Of a stretch of 64,000 nucleotides of DNA, positions 44,417 through 56,885 are shown piece after piece. Numbering within the stretch: position 1 is the first letter of the stretch; each line of letters opens with the position of its first letter. The notes beneath the pieces were generated by a model. That model saw only the letters and a list, made by a program, of their open reading frames with translations, had not been told where the DNA came from and searched no databases. The stretch comes from Aptenodytes patagonicus (Eukaryota; Chordata; Aves; Sphenisciformes; Spheniscidae): positions 110,404,586 through 110,468,585 of the forward strand of contig NC_134949.1 in assembly GCF_965638725.1 (NCBI RefSeq). Reading direction: 5' to 3'. A program made the translations under genes and the position numbers.

Positions 44417-47400
44417 GTAAACACTTATCTCTTTCCTCTACCTCCCTCTCTCACCTTCCTAACAATGTGCACTGTGTCCTGGGTGGCTATATGCATTCAA
44501 CAATTTATTCAGTCTATTCACTGTGTCTTATTAAAATTTAAAGCAACTCTGTTGTAAGGGGGTTTGTGTATGTGTAGTTTTGGTATGCAGTCAGTCCACA
44601 AATAGAAGAAAACAAATTTTATACTGTGGTTCTTGTACACACTGTATAATGGTACTGATGAGCAGCAAGCTGAATGAATGCATTGGTTTCAGATAGGAGA
44701 TGAATGAAACCCCAACTTTGACTGAGAAATCCATGTTTGTTTCAGTGAAATTCAGGTAGCTATTTTCCCCTCTTTGTACTTCTTTTTAAAATTTCTAAAA
44801 ATAAAAACAAACAAACAATCCTCCTCCCCAAAATAAACCTTGACATATAAAGTAAAGACTTAGAATCAGCAAGAAATGTATCCATTTCCTTTGTCATCCT
44901 GATCAGTGTCATGCAGTTGCAGTAGTAGCAGCAGTTAAGGTAGCATTTTACTGACTACCTTGAGTACTGGTTGACTGTTGAATCACAGCAGAAAGGAGTT
45001 TTTTACAAATGTCAACTCATCCAAGAAAGCAGAAAAGTGTATGAGGGAGTTTCCTTGCACCAAGACAGATGTTGCTATGAATCGCCAATTAATGTGTTAC
45101 ATTCAAAATACTGTTAGGGAAAAAGGAACACACCATATATGTGAAGCCAAGAATTTATTTTTAGTCCAATTAATATTTTAACAGTTTAATAGTCCAAATT
45201 ATTAGTCCAGTTACAATGGTACATTATTGTATATAATAGCCCAAATTAATACAGAAAGGCCTCAATAATACTACTAATAATTTAAAACTGCTATACAGGA
45301 AAACTAATATTCACCCTTTTCTCTGGTGCAATATTAATCTTTCAAATGTCCCTCTGGGTCCTAAGGTTGAACAGCACCTGTATTCCTTCATTTTCCTGGT
45401 GTAACTTTTATTCATATCTATCACACAGCGCTAGCTTCTTTGGTATCCCAGAATCTCTGCCTAAATACGCAAGCATTGTGTGGCTGTATACTATGTCAGA
45501 TATTCTTCCAATAAATTTTAATTACTGGATATTTCTGTGTATTTACATCCTCCTTTAGGTCCAGCTTCTCTTTCTATATTAAAGTACTCTATATTCTGGC
45601 TTTGGGGTTTTTAGAAGTTTGATACAATGATGCAGGAGATCCCTTCTCATTCTGTGTTCTCTGTGAAGCAGAAAGGAAATTTCAATCAAGGGGTGAGAAA
45701 CTTCAAGAAAATAGCTTTAATTTTGAGACAGCTTAGCAAATGAAAACCGAGCTTTCTTTAGGACAGTGAGTAAGAAGACAAAGATCTTACATCTGTTATT
45801 TTTATTGAACTATGTGGGTTTTGTTGCATGCATTGTAAAGACCAGACATGCACATCTCGCACAGCGCAGTGTTTCTACTGCTGTCATGTGCAACACATGA
45901 GGGAGGGCTATGCAAAGAGGTCAGAAAAAACTGAGAGCCCACCTCTTCCATCTTGTCAGTCAGTGCAGCAGAGAAAACACAAGTGGGGAAGGAAAAGCAG
46001 CCCTCTTGTCCCTTGGTAGTCAACAGGGAATATGGTGTGTTCTGGTGACCTGCAAAGCCATAGCTGTTGTGATTGGCATTAAAATGCCACCCTTCTGTCC
46101 AGGTCCTCCCACTACCCCAGTGGGGAAGTTGTAGCACTGGGGTGCAGCACCTCGTGCACCCTGACAGCACCATCTTTCCAACCTATTGTTCTTGATGAGA
46201 GTGGAACTCAAATCAGCTATCAAGAAGTGATGTAAGTTCTGATCGTTTCATCTCAGCACATACTTGATTTCCCCTGCCTGAGAGCTAAAATAATAACGTT
46301 GTTCCTTTGTTGCCACTCTAAATAAAATATGTCAGTACTACTGATAGGCTCCCTGCAACTTCTTCCTGCAGCAGGCTTGGCCCACATGGGTCAGTTCTCA
46401 GCCTTTCTCAGAGTGTTGATCTTAGTGCTCAGATATAAGCTTTTACTCTCTTTCTTTGTTCCAGAAATTAAGATGTTTAGCTTCAAAACCACGAGTACAT
46501 AGAACACTCATCTGCCTCCCATGAGATCTCAGCTGCTTTATGGAAGGGCATAATTTAAACTACCAATGTATTAATTAACTAACTTAATTTTTTATAATTG
46601 CGGTCCTGTGCCTAAAAGATCAAGGAACTTGGCTGCAATCAATTTAATGGATTCTTAAGTAGAGAGCTATTTTCTATCCCTATTCTTCAATTATCTGGAT
46701 CACAGCCAATGTGCTACACAAAATCCATTATTTTAAGGATTGCTAATGACACAAACTAAGTGATTCTGAAAGATGAAATGGTTGGTGTGGTTTTCATTGA
46801 TTTCAGCAAAACATTCAATCTCAAATCTCATTTGCTTTTCATTCAGTTGTGGAAAATATCTCATTCTGGATTTTTCAGATCAGGCTGAAAAATGCATTAC
46901 TAATCTATTGAAACACAATAAAGAAAATAAACTGATGGAAGGAAAAAACATGTAATTTTGCCATTGGAATCTCTATTTCTTTATAATTTGATCAAGCATG
47001 GTTTTCTATTAACATAAAAATTTGTTTCAGGTTTAATCTTGGTAATATTTCTAACATGAAATTAGGAAGACTTAATCAGTTGATAACCATATCTTTAAAA
47101 CAGTTCACAGAGTACTAATCCTATATCTTTTCTATATGGAAGGTACTGTTTCTTTTCAGAGAGCTCTGTGAAGCCCATGGAGTCTTTATTTATCAGATAC
47201 AAGTCCAGTGACTGACAACTTAGAGTTAAGTAACATCTCCTAGGGAGTGGTAGAATCCCTAAAAGGGAGGTGAATTCTGCTGATATTTGATGGAAAAGAA
47301 GGATGATGGACAGAGAAGGCCAGCAAACAATCTTGAAATATGTACACTTACATATTTTTGTCATGCTTTGGGGTGTTTCTGTTTATAGTGATAAAAATTT

Positions 47401-47655
47401 CTCCGCCACAAAATACAGGAAGCATATCATAATTACATTACTTGGTGTCAACTAATTTTTCTGGGTTTGCTAGGTTTGCTAATAATTTTTGGGTTTGCTA
47501 GTCACCAGTGAATTCCACCCTGGGAGTACAGATGTCATGGGCTGAAATAAAAGAGTCTGGTTAAGAAATTTTTTTCTGAGAGGTAAAAACTTTTTTTTAA
47601 TGTCATGTGTACTTCTTATAAAATCAGAAATAACTGAGGAAGAGAAGCTGTTACC
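44417..47655. other. AT-rich unique DNA; moderately GC-rich block at about 45820-46230
   Basis: A 123-codon frame on the minus strand (45802-46173) covers the GC-richer block. It is cysteine-, histidine- and tryptophan-rich, matches nothing I know and is probably chance. No repeat recognised. Confidence 0.4.
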
Positions 47656-47893
47656 AAAGTATTGTAGTTAGCCAGACAGTGGATGAATTGGGAACAGCCA
47701 GGCAGAAAAGCTACGAAAGGTAGGTGGTGGGCACCTCACTCAGTGGATGTGGCAATAGAAGTGAGGATGAAGCCTCCTTCATCACTAGGGCTTGAGGAAG
47801 TAAGGAGCAGCTGGCCAGCTGAGCAGTTGCCAACTAGGACTTCATCATGCACAGCTCAAAAAAAAAAAAAAAAAAAAAAAAAATCTAAAGTAT
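47656..47893 (+). repeat. Possible poly(A)-tailed retrocopy flanked by a 7-bp direct repeat
   Basis: A GC-richer segment of about 190 bp ends in A26 (47858-47883). AAAGTAT occurs just before it (47656-47662) and just after the tail (47887-47893), as a target duplication would. The body matches no repeat I recognise. The match is short and does not abut the tail exactly, so an ordinary A-rich microsatellite is a fair alternative. Confidence 0.3.
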
Positions 47894-50800
47894 GAGGACC
47901 ACTGCTTATTTTCCTCCTCATTCTCCTTTTTTCCCTTCTTTTTTTCCCTTTGATGCTGTGCTGTTGTGTAAGCCATTTGGATTCACTATTTAAGTAGGAA
48001 TTTTAACCCATTGAGCACCTATAATTTTTTTCAGTCTTTGTTAGTGGTGCCTACAATTTGAACCTAACCCATGCTGCTGCCAATCAGCTCCTGGAAGAAT
48101 AGTTACAGATAGTATACTATACCTTAATGTATGTGTACTTGCAACTTGAATAAACAAGCTGCCGTATCCTTTTCACAGACCTGGAACTGGACATGGGAGG
48201 ACTGAAGTTCATACTAAATAAAGCCTTGGGCTTTTTTATTTTATATAAATATATATATATGTACTGTATGTGTATATTCATATGTAATCCTGCAAGTTCT
48301 TTCTTAGCTGTCACACCATGAAAACTCCTCAAGTTCTTGAGCTGTTTTTCTAAGCAGCTTAATACAGTTAAAACAGCTCAGTGCCAGGCTTGCATATTGC
48401 TCAAAATTTACAAATATGCTTAAAGCTCAAAAGATGCTGTCAGATAGCTTCTGAAAAATCAGTCTATGCACCTAACATGAGATCAGAATTAGCAGACTTG
48501 CTGTTTTCCTTTCCTCTGTTTATATACCTGCCTAGAAATTAGAGCTGGATGTCAGAGGACATCAGCTTTTCCTCTTCTTGAGGGAATTCAAACTTAATCT
48601 CTCTCATGCAAGGAGAGTTTCCAAATCAAGTCAATGCCTACCCTGGAAGGAAGATGTCCTCCAATACTAGCCTTCATGCCATCCCACTTCGTACCATGTA
48701 CTTCAGCTTTAGTTTGCCCATGAAAGAGTTTGTGGGGGACAACAGTCCAGTTTCACAATCATCTGAGATAAGGAGGGAGCTCTTAGGGTTCTAGTTCTAA
48801 GGACTACTTGTGCGTTTCACATGAAATTGCAATAGGATAAAATAAATATCTTTTCTAGCAGAATGCAAACTTGAGCATAGGCTTCAAACTCTTTGAGGAG
48901 GAGGAAGCTTTGGGTTTTAGGGTGGTTTGCGGTTTGGTTGTTTTTTTTTTTTCCAAACCTTCCAGATAAGCATTGCTTTTTGAATCACATTTTCACAGAC
49001 TTTTATTCTGTAACATTTCTAAGGTAGTGTTAGTGTCAGTAAAATATAACAACATAAAAATAACAGTCAATGTTATGGGTGAATGTCATACAATGCCAGG
49101 CATGCAAAGGGTTGAAAAACAGATAACCTTATAGCTGCTGCTGCTCGGAATTGACTAATTATGTTTAATGGGACAGCAAGGGTCAAAATCTTCCTCTGAC
49201 AACCCTTACAAGTACATGAGAAATAACTTGGGAAAACAGTAGTCTTTAAGACAGTGAGCTACCGGAAGCTTTTTAGCAGGTGAGAAAGAAAGGTGACTTC
49301 TCAAGGATTGTTCAGGGAAAAATATAAATAATTTTTCATTATATTTATATACTTAATAGGGTGTTCATTTAGTGATGTATATTTGGAAATAGTTTTACTA
49401 GCTTTATGGATCAAGAAATTGATGTCAGTATTGGTGAGAGGGATGGAATCAGGCCATTCAAATATTATTTCCTGAGCAGCTGCTCTTCTTATTTTTCCTA
49501 CAGCATATTCATAGAGGAAATCTATACTGATATTAGGGTCAAAGTGAGGCCAGCCTTAAGTTAACCCTGAGCCACAAGCTTAGGACTTCCTCATCGTGCA
49601 TTAACATTCACATCACTGGGGAGGGAGGTTCTTGTTTACAAAGCAGGACCTTTCTCAGAACTGGGCTTTTGATACCATTTTTGCTTTTCCAGTCCTGTCT
49701 CTATTTATAAACAGTAAAGAGTACAAGATTTAAAGGAAGGTACTGAAGGGCTGGATAAAAAAGTGGGCATCTGGGATTGTAGCCAGTGGACTTCTGTGCT
49801 GAAAGCCTGTAAGTAAATCCCCACCACCCTGCAGGAAGGGCTGAAGAGGCATTAGGAAGCACTTTGGTCACAATCCATAGATGGAAGTTTAACATAGATT
49901 TCTAATCGAATTGACAGCGACCTGGCTTAGTGAGCTAAAGTATAAAAACTTAATGTGTAAGCGTCCTAGAGCAGTTATAATATGATACTACCTTGCAGCT
50001 ACACTTCAATCTAGATATTGAATAATGCTCTTATTTCTAGTGTCGTTAACCATCTCTTGGTTCAACTTGTTGCAATAGGTTTTTGTGCGGGTCTCTTCCC
50101 TGTAGGAATCAGAGAATAAACATATCCTGTGACTCCTAAGCCAAATATAAAGATCTATTTACTAGTTGTTTCTAGTGAACTACTTGCAGTCAGGCTTTCA
50201 TGATACACTTTGTTTTTTTCTTTTCAGTCCCTTCACCCTCATAAACAAAATTCAGCTTTGCTTTTCCATAAATGTGTAACAGAAAGGGGGTAAGCAGACA
50301 TTACACAGATGCACACACAGAAATAAGAAAGCAAGGTATGTTTTTTAGAATGGTGGATTTTTCTTAAATAAAATAGAGATCTCTAAGGGCTAAATGATGC
50401 TCTTTTTTATAAATCTTGTATTGGTAAACATGACATGCTGTAAGTCAAAAACACAAACACACATGCAATGTACCTTTATACAACATAACATGTAAGATAT
50501 CACTAATAAACGTTCATTTGATGTTTTGAAAGTGGTTTTGTTTTACTTACAGCTCTGTCAACATTTCAACATTTTGTACGTATTGGCTTCTGCACTACAC
50601 ATTGTTCATAATTTACTTGTGAGTATTTGCTGCTGGGTAATTAGCATATGTCACCCAGGAGTAAATGAAAGGTAAAAGTCAACCTGTTGGTCAGTAAAAA
50701 AAAAAAAAAAAAAAAGCCTTTCTTTTTGCTATGTAAATTCTTTTTGATCAATGTAAGATATCCAGAAAGGTTTTTGCTTTGTTGAAAAAAAATTGGGAAA

Positions 50801-51978
50801 TGATGGGTTCATGAAATTGTGTAGTCCTTTTGTGTGGTTAAGGAAACTGTAGTTGTAGATATTCTAGTTTTCTGACAAATATTTTGTAGTACAGTAATCT
50901 TTCACAATGGGAAATCTTAATTTCCTTTCTTTTTTTAATAGATATGTCTAAGTGAAAATGAGTGGTAAATTTGATTTGACTTTTTCATTTTTCTAAAACT
51001 ATTTATATACAAAGCTGTTAATGATAATAATACTCAGCTATTTTCTCACATAGAAGATAATTTTGAAATAATAATCACATGAATGTAGAATTATGCTGAT
51101 ATTAAACAATTGAAACCTTCCTTTGACCAAAAGAAGGAATTCAGCTTTGATTACACAATGCTCTTTTAATTAAAAAAGAGTATGCATCTTCTTTCTTAGT
51201 ACTGACTTTCATGATTTGTTATTTCATCCGAAAGATTTTTGTATGGAAATTAGATTTCGCTTTCTAGTTGAACAAATGTTAATAAAGTGTTCTGCAATCA
51301 CTCGTTAAAGTTTTAACTGAAGTCACTTTGATTATTTTTGCATCCCAAATGTCATTTTCCCCTCCAAGCATCCCAGCAAACAGGGTTACTGGAGTGAACA
51401 TTTCCAAATGAAGCAAATAACAAATGTTTGTGAAAATTGTGTTTTAAGTTTTCCTTCAGCCGTAATCATTCAAGAAGATGATTAATCAGGGAGCACATGT
51501 ACTGCAAAGGTAAACCTCAAATGCACAGATCCAATTTCATGTATCAATTAATTCTAGTGACCTTCTTGTATCCAAACTACTATATAACTCCTGGTCTGCC
51601 ACCTGGCATCCATGACACTTCCCCCCAGCAGTGTCATTATGTTATCAGCTGGAGGATAGTGAATGAAAATAAAAGGTGCAACCTCATTAGGTAAGAGTTT
51701 ACTAGAGGTTAGGCTGAGAGTTAGGACTGCAAGGGATACTGTGTTCATACAAATTGAAATGACAAATACTTTTGCAAGCAAGTAAATTTCTCACCTAAGC
51801 ACTCCCAGTGAGTTCAGCACACCAGAATAAAGTCCATACAGAGATGCTTCCTTCTGGCTGATGTTAGGCTCAGAAATCTCCTCTATCTTAGGTAAAGTTT
51901 TGTGGACTATATGGGACTTCTTCTGAGTTCTCTTTAGTACAATACTATCAGTTTGAATGTGTTTGGTTGGTTCAAATT
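47894..51978. other. AT-rich unique DNA with a possible conserved block at 51120-51480
   Basis: Contains A20 at 50696-50715, a short AT run near 48249-48260 and a T tract near 48941-48952. The 51120-51480 block carries CTTTGATTACAC and CTTTGATTATT (TCF/LEF-like cores) and TAATTAA motifs in mixed-composition sequence. A 40-nt open segment at 49504-49543 between CTACAG and GTGAGG is the only exon-like trace, too short to call. Confidence 0.4.
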
Positions 51979-53089
51979 TAGAATCACAGAATCATTACGG
52001 TCGGAAAAGACCTCTAAGATCATTGAGTCCAACCGTCAACCCAACACCACCAGGCCCACTAAACCATGTCCCTAAGCGTCGCATCTACACGTCTTTTAAA
52101 TACCTCCAGGGATGGGGACTCCACCACTTCCCGGGGCAGCCTGTTCCAATGTTTCACCACTCTTTCAGGAAAGACATTTTTCCTTACATCCAACCTAAAC
52201 CTCCCCTGGCGCAGCTTGAGGCCATTTCCTCTCGTCCTATCGCTAGTTACTTGGGAGAAGAGACCAACACCCACCTCGCTACAACCTCCTTTCAGGGAGT
52301 TGTAGAGAGCGATGAGGTCTCCCCTCAGCCTCCTCTCCTCCAGGCTAAACAACCCCAGTGCCCTCAGCCGCCCCTCAGAAGACTTGTTCTCCAGACCCCT
52401 CACCAGCCTCGTTGTCCTTCTCTGGACACACTCCAGCACCTCGACGTCCTTCTTGTAGTGAGGGGCCCAAAACTGAACACAGTATTTGAGGTGCGGCCTC
52501 ACCAGGGCTGAGTACAGGGCCACGATCATTTCCCTACTCCTGCTGGCCCCACTAGTTCTGATACAGGCCAGGATGCCATTGGCCTTCTTGGCCGCCTGGG
52601 CACACTGCCAGCTCATGTTCAGCCGGCTGTCGACCAACACCCCCAGGTCCTTTTCTGCTGGGCAGCTTTCCAGCCACTCTTCCCCAAGCCTGTAGCGCTG
52701 CATGGGGTTGTTGTGGCCCAAGTGCAGGACCCGACACTTGGCCTTGTTGAACCTCATACAGTTGGCCTTGGCCCATGGATCCAGCCTGTCCAGGTCCCTC
52801 TGCAGAGCCTTCCTACCCTCGAGCAGATCAACAATCCCGCCCAACTTGGTGTCGTCTGCAAACTTGCTGAGGGTGCACTCGATCCCCTCATCCAGATCAT
52901 CGATAAAGATATTGAACAAGACCGGCCCCAGTACTGAGCCCTGGGGAACACCGCTCGTGACTGGCCGCCAACGGGATTTAACTCCATTCGCCACAACTCT
53001 CTGGGCCCGGCCGTCCAGCCAGTTTTTTACCCAGCGCAGAGTACACCTGTCTAAGCCATGAGCCACCAGCTTCTCTAGGAGAATGCTGT
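51979..53089 (-). mobile_element. 5'-truncated CR1 LINE, minus strand, best preserved copy
   Basis: The left edge has the reversed CR1 terminal repeats (AGAATCACAGAATCATT), followed by the reverse complement of the 3' UTR and the C-terminal third or more of ORF2. CR1 homology stops at about 53089, where the sequence changes abruptly. About 1.1 kb is present. It has no frameshift or stop through 335 codons, is the same subfamily as 25478-26227, and is the least decayed element in the window. Loss of the 5' end by incomplete reverse transcription is the usual fate of CR1 copies. Confidence 0.96.
52059..53066 (-). pseudogene. CR1 ORF2 C-terminal part with RT motifs, 335 codons open
   Basis: The frame encodes the second half of the CR1 reverse transcriptase and the C-terminal region. 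Visible motifs in order: [40 protein letters not shown] (RT block with PQGS), and [10 protein letters not shown] (the FADD catalytic motif, equivalent to YXDD). The post-catalytic blocks [33 protein letters not shown] and [19 protein letters not shown] follow. The first catalytic aspartate (palm motif A) and the whole endonuclease lie upstream of the truncation, so the product would be inactive. The frame also stays open upstream of 53066 (SILLEKLV), so the start given is only the first in-frame start-like codon. Full-length CR1 ORF2 is roughly three times longer. Confidence 0.92.
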
Positions 53090-53137
53090 TGCTCCCTATC
53101 AGAATCCAATAATAGGTTGCTCTCTATCAGAACCCAA
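53089..53137. repeat. Two-copy duplication at the CR1 5' breakpoint, 28-bp period
   Basis: TTGCTCCCTATCAGAATCCAA (53089-53109) recurs as TTGCTCTCTATCAGAACCCAA (53117-53137), two differences in 21 bases. It begins where CR1 homology ends. Confidence 0.8.
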
Positions 53138-56100
53138 CAAAATAATAATTGCGTCAAAGCTGTTCCTTTAAAAATAAATAACCTAAGAAATATTATGATT
53201 TTAAGAAGACCAACAGGAAAGGAAAATGTGCCTTGTTTTATGTTTGTTGTGAAATATTGTTGTCCTTCAATGTTACAGTCATATAAAAAATAGACATTCG
53301 TCATGGTCTGTTCCATTGAAATTGAACTTCAGATTGCTCTATTGCAAAGGGAAAACCAAACACAGTTAAAGTATAAAAGTATAAAATAGAATTCAAAAGC
53401 TGTGTTGTGAAAATGGGATGAAACAAAATAAAAGGGGTGCTAAATAATGGTATTTGGAAGATATAAATTATATTCTTTCTATGTAAGTTTTTAATGTTTG
53501 CTATGTACAAGTACTGTGCTCTGTGAATTATGGCAGGAGAAGGACAGGGGATGTTTCAGGTGGACATGTGTTAGATTTCTATTTTGAACTGAGCAGCTGT
53601 GATGATCCATCATACTAATTTTTGCAAACTATTTCTTATATAATGACATAAACAAGATATGTTTCTAAAAAGAGAAGATTCTACCATTTGGTGAATAGTT
53701 GTAAATTTGCATATGTTTTAAACTAGGCAAATATGTTCTTCATTTAAAAAGACTTTCTCAAGTAAATGAAGGTTTTGTACTTGGAGTTCGTTTACTATCT
53801 TTCTATCTTTCCTTCTCTATGAGTTGAAATATGTTGGCTTTTTTTTTTTTTCTTTTCATTTAGGACTATATTTTATCATCAAAAGTCATTGCCATTATTG
53901 TTATTTTCGGTTCAGGTTTTATGCTTCAAAAGTGTGTTCAGCTTCATCTAAGGAAAACGTACTGCTTAGCTCTAACTGATGATAAAAGCTACTACACGTA
54001 AAGAAGAATGGATTCCTCCAGCTTATCATTATGAAAGATCATTGTAATTTAAAATTAAATTTAGGAGCTAGAATGAGATTAAATGGAAAGCTCAAGTAGA
54101 ACATTAAAGAGAACTCCATCTAAATACTGGTATGATTTTAAATTCTAGTCATGACTTACTATTCTGTTCTACAGGGCCAGTCACAAATGTCTGGGATACT
54201 TTAAGAAAATAGTGTAATAATTCAAAAGGAAGAGACCCACTGAACCAAAGAAAGAAATTATTTAAAACACAATAACAAAAGATGGGAGAAAAATAAAATA
54301 TTTTATCATTGTGATATAATGCCAAAGATTTTTGTGTGTTCTTTGTTCAATAGGGTAATTGATCTCTATCCCAATATCAAAGTTACAACCAAGTTTTTCT
54401 AGGTAGTCTGCTGAGGCTGAATCATCTAGTTCTGACTGGGTCAGCACAGCAGCTTTTGGGTCATCATAGCTATGTTTTAAGCTAGCAAACAGCTATTTCC
54501 TAAAGTGTTTCAGAACATTTGAAATACAAATGTCATACCTTGTTCAATTCTGAATACTAAGCCACGGAGAGGGTCTTCAGAAATGCTTCTCTTTTTGCTT
54601 GAAATTATGTGATTTCTTTCTCTACATGTCTAATTTGCACCATCAAGGAATAAAACTTGTATCATGTCATGGAAAAAAAAATTAGAAATTGCTGTATCCT
54701 CCAACTTCTGGAACATGATACTTAGGGGCAAAGTAACAGTACATTTCCCATAGCATTGTGCCCAAACTGCTCAGCAGGTTAGGCTGATAGTAAGAATTAT
54801 GGCCTCTCAGTTTTCCGTGACTAAGAAATAGTTAACCGTATCTCACACAAACATGAATTACTTCTTTCACTAACCAGGCTTTTACTCGTCTTGCTTGTTC
54901 ACTGAGAGTTTCTCTGTTGGGCGCAAGACCACAAGGGAATTTAGATACCCTGGCATCTAACCACCTGAGCATTTGCTAAAGCATATGTGCTCTGTGATCA
55001 TGCAACAGCACTGCATAGTCTTAGTAGCCAATGCTTGAATGCAGTAAACCCAGAGGATTTTCAGAACAGCTTGAATTCAGGCCTCCTGCTTTTTCTACGG
55101 AGCATTCTGGCACTTCAGATCACTTGAAGAAAAATTCTGTAACAACTTGTCTGCTGGCATCAGCCACATGTCTCTATAAAGCACGGACTGATATACAGCA
55201 GCAGACTTGGGCTGACAGTGCATGTGCTCAAAGTGTCTGCGCTACAAGAAGACATGCTCTTTGACATGTGCACTGGGAGCTGACAAGAGCTCGGCTTCAT
55301 TTCCTGTTGTGGTCCCAAACTCAGCCAAAGCCTGTGCTTGCTAACCTATGTGCAGCCTATCAGTTGTAGAAGTCAGGTGATCTAAACTTAAACTCGAACC
55401 TAAAATATAATTTAAATGCAGACTCTGACTTTGAAGCTGCTTATCCTCTAGTAAAATTTACAGCTCTTGGATTAACAGCCCCCTAAAATGCCTAAAAAAT
55501 CCCCTAAAATGTGATTATTCTTTTTGGAAGAAACCAGCTTACTATTTTCAAGATTATCACAGACCTCTTTTTCAGTGGTGAGAGAGGAAATACTCTTCTG
55601 CCTAAACTTTGCACCAAAAAAGTGTCTAAGGTAGCTCATTCAAAAATGAAGCAAGAGGTCATGTCTTTTTATTTCAGAAAAAAGGCTCACTAGCCATGAT
55701 CCAAGAGGAAGGGTTGTATAAGCATGCCATACTGCACAGACGGAATCTGTTGGGGAGGTAGCAAAGCAGCCCTTCTTCTCCTTTCCTACTTCCAAAATCT
55801 GGACTTGACCTGTGCTGCTTGTTTTATCAGGCTGTGCTTTGAAGGGCCAACACAGGGTTTGGGAAACAGGACTCGATTCCTTTCCCTGACTGAAAAGAGT
55901 TCAATTTACATCTCCCAAAGTAGCTATAAACTGACCTGGGTCAGGGATGCTCTTGTTTCTTCCTGCTGTAGCTGTTTCACTTTTCATGGACTACTTAACC
56001 TTTCAGTGAACCAGTGACTTAGGAAGAGCAAGAGTACAAGTGGGTGCAGGAATAAGAATGAAGATGATACCGTTATCTTGTGCTTGGGACCTTACTTCAG

Positions 56101-56700
56101 AAATGGGTATTAGTCCAAGAAATGATTGCAAGTATTTCATTTCTCCTGAAAAGGCTGTTTGTCATAATTCCCAAAAGTTAGAAGATTGGTAGCTATGTCC
56201 TAATTGATAGAGATGATTGATGGATTGATTGATAGATTGATGGAGTAGGAAAAGCAACTGAATTATTTACATAATCTGAGAAAATTGGAGTCTTATTGGA
56301 CTAAGCAGTAGATACCAGTTTAGTATTTAAACTGTAGGTTAAAAAAAAAAAAAAAAGGGGGTTGTTAATGTGACAGATGAACCAGGCCCTGAAATATTTT
56401 ATCATTAAATAAGTTTCACCTGCAAATTTAGAAGTGGATGACTTTTTCCCCCTGGATTAACTAGTTACTTTCCTGAAGCTAAGATATTAGCAAAGCAGTA
56501 ACATCAAAGGTTACAGTTGTTACTCCTGTGAAATGGGATCTTAAATTAATTGTTTTGTTGAATATGCCACTTAGATGTCATATATTTTGCTCTACTTATG
56601 CAAGTCAACTATCTGTAGGCTTAGAACTTAAGTGCTTAGTGTTGTGAGAGGTATCTCTAAATGGTACAGATAACTTACTCTTATTTGTGTTCTTCCTCAG
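53138..56700. other. AT-rich unique DNA, probably intronic
   Basis: Contains a T tract before CATTTAG at about 53838-53863, followed by about 46 open codons (from 53864) that have no convincing donor. A16 lies at about 56341-56356 and a GATT-rich simple stretch at about 56210-56245. No repeat family recognised. If 56701-56885 is a terminal exon, this is its upstream intron. Confidence 0.45.
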
Positions 56701-56885
56701 ACCCGCTGAAACTGCTAAAGGATCATTTGGAGGTTGAACTTCAAACCCTTTCTCATGCAAATGGTGTAATTCTCAATTCTATGCACAGTTCTGAGGCTGA
56801 GCTGTGGGAAAACCTTCTTCCAAAGCGAAGTGAAAAGGCTACCACCAACCCAAGGGTTTTGCGTGAATGGACATTTAATGATTGA
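56701..56885 (+). CDS. Probable terminal coding exon of an unidentified gene
   Basis: A strong acceptor (ACTCTTATTTGTGTTCTTCCTCAG, ending 56700) opens an exon whose first two bases complete a split codon. Sixty codons and a TGA follow. The protein starts PLKLLKDHLEVELQTLSHAN, continues GVILNSMHSSEAELWENLLP, and ends VLREWTFND. Composition is protein-like: amphipathic leucine-rich start, then a basic, charged tail. Codon use is balanced, and the other frames are closed within the exon. An ATTAAA signal lies 360 bases after the stop (57246-57251). I do not recognise the family. Upstream exons should lie in this window; 38609-38697 is the best candidate. This is the strongest host coding signal seen. 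Confidence 0.65.

Noticed and set aside
45802..46173. 123-codon open frame, minus strand, rich in Cys, His and Trp
   Set aside because: Other frames are also open in this moderately GC-rich block and no domain is recognisable. Not enough to call a gene.
49504..49543. 40-nt open segment between CTACAG and GTGAGG
   Set aside because: Too short to distinguish from chance despite good splice-like ends.
53864..54001. T-rich tract with CATTTAG followed by 46 open codons
   Set aside because: No convincing donor and a low-complexity hydrophobic translation. The T tract is probably a simple repeat.
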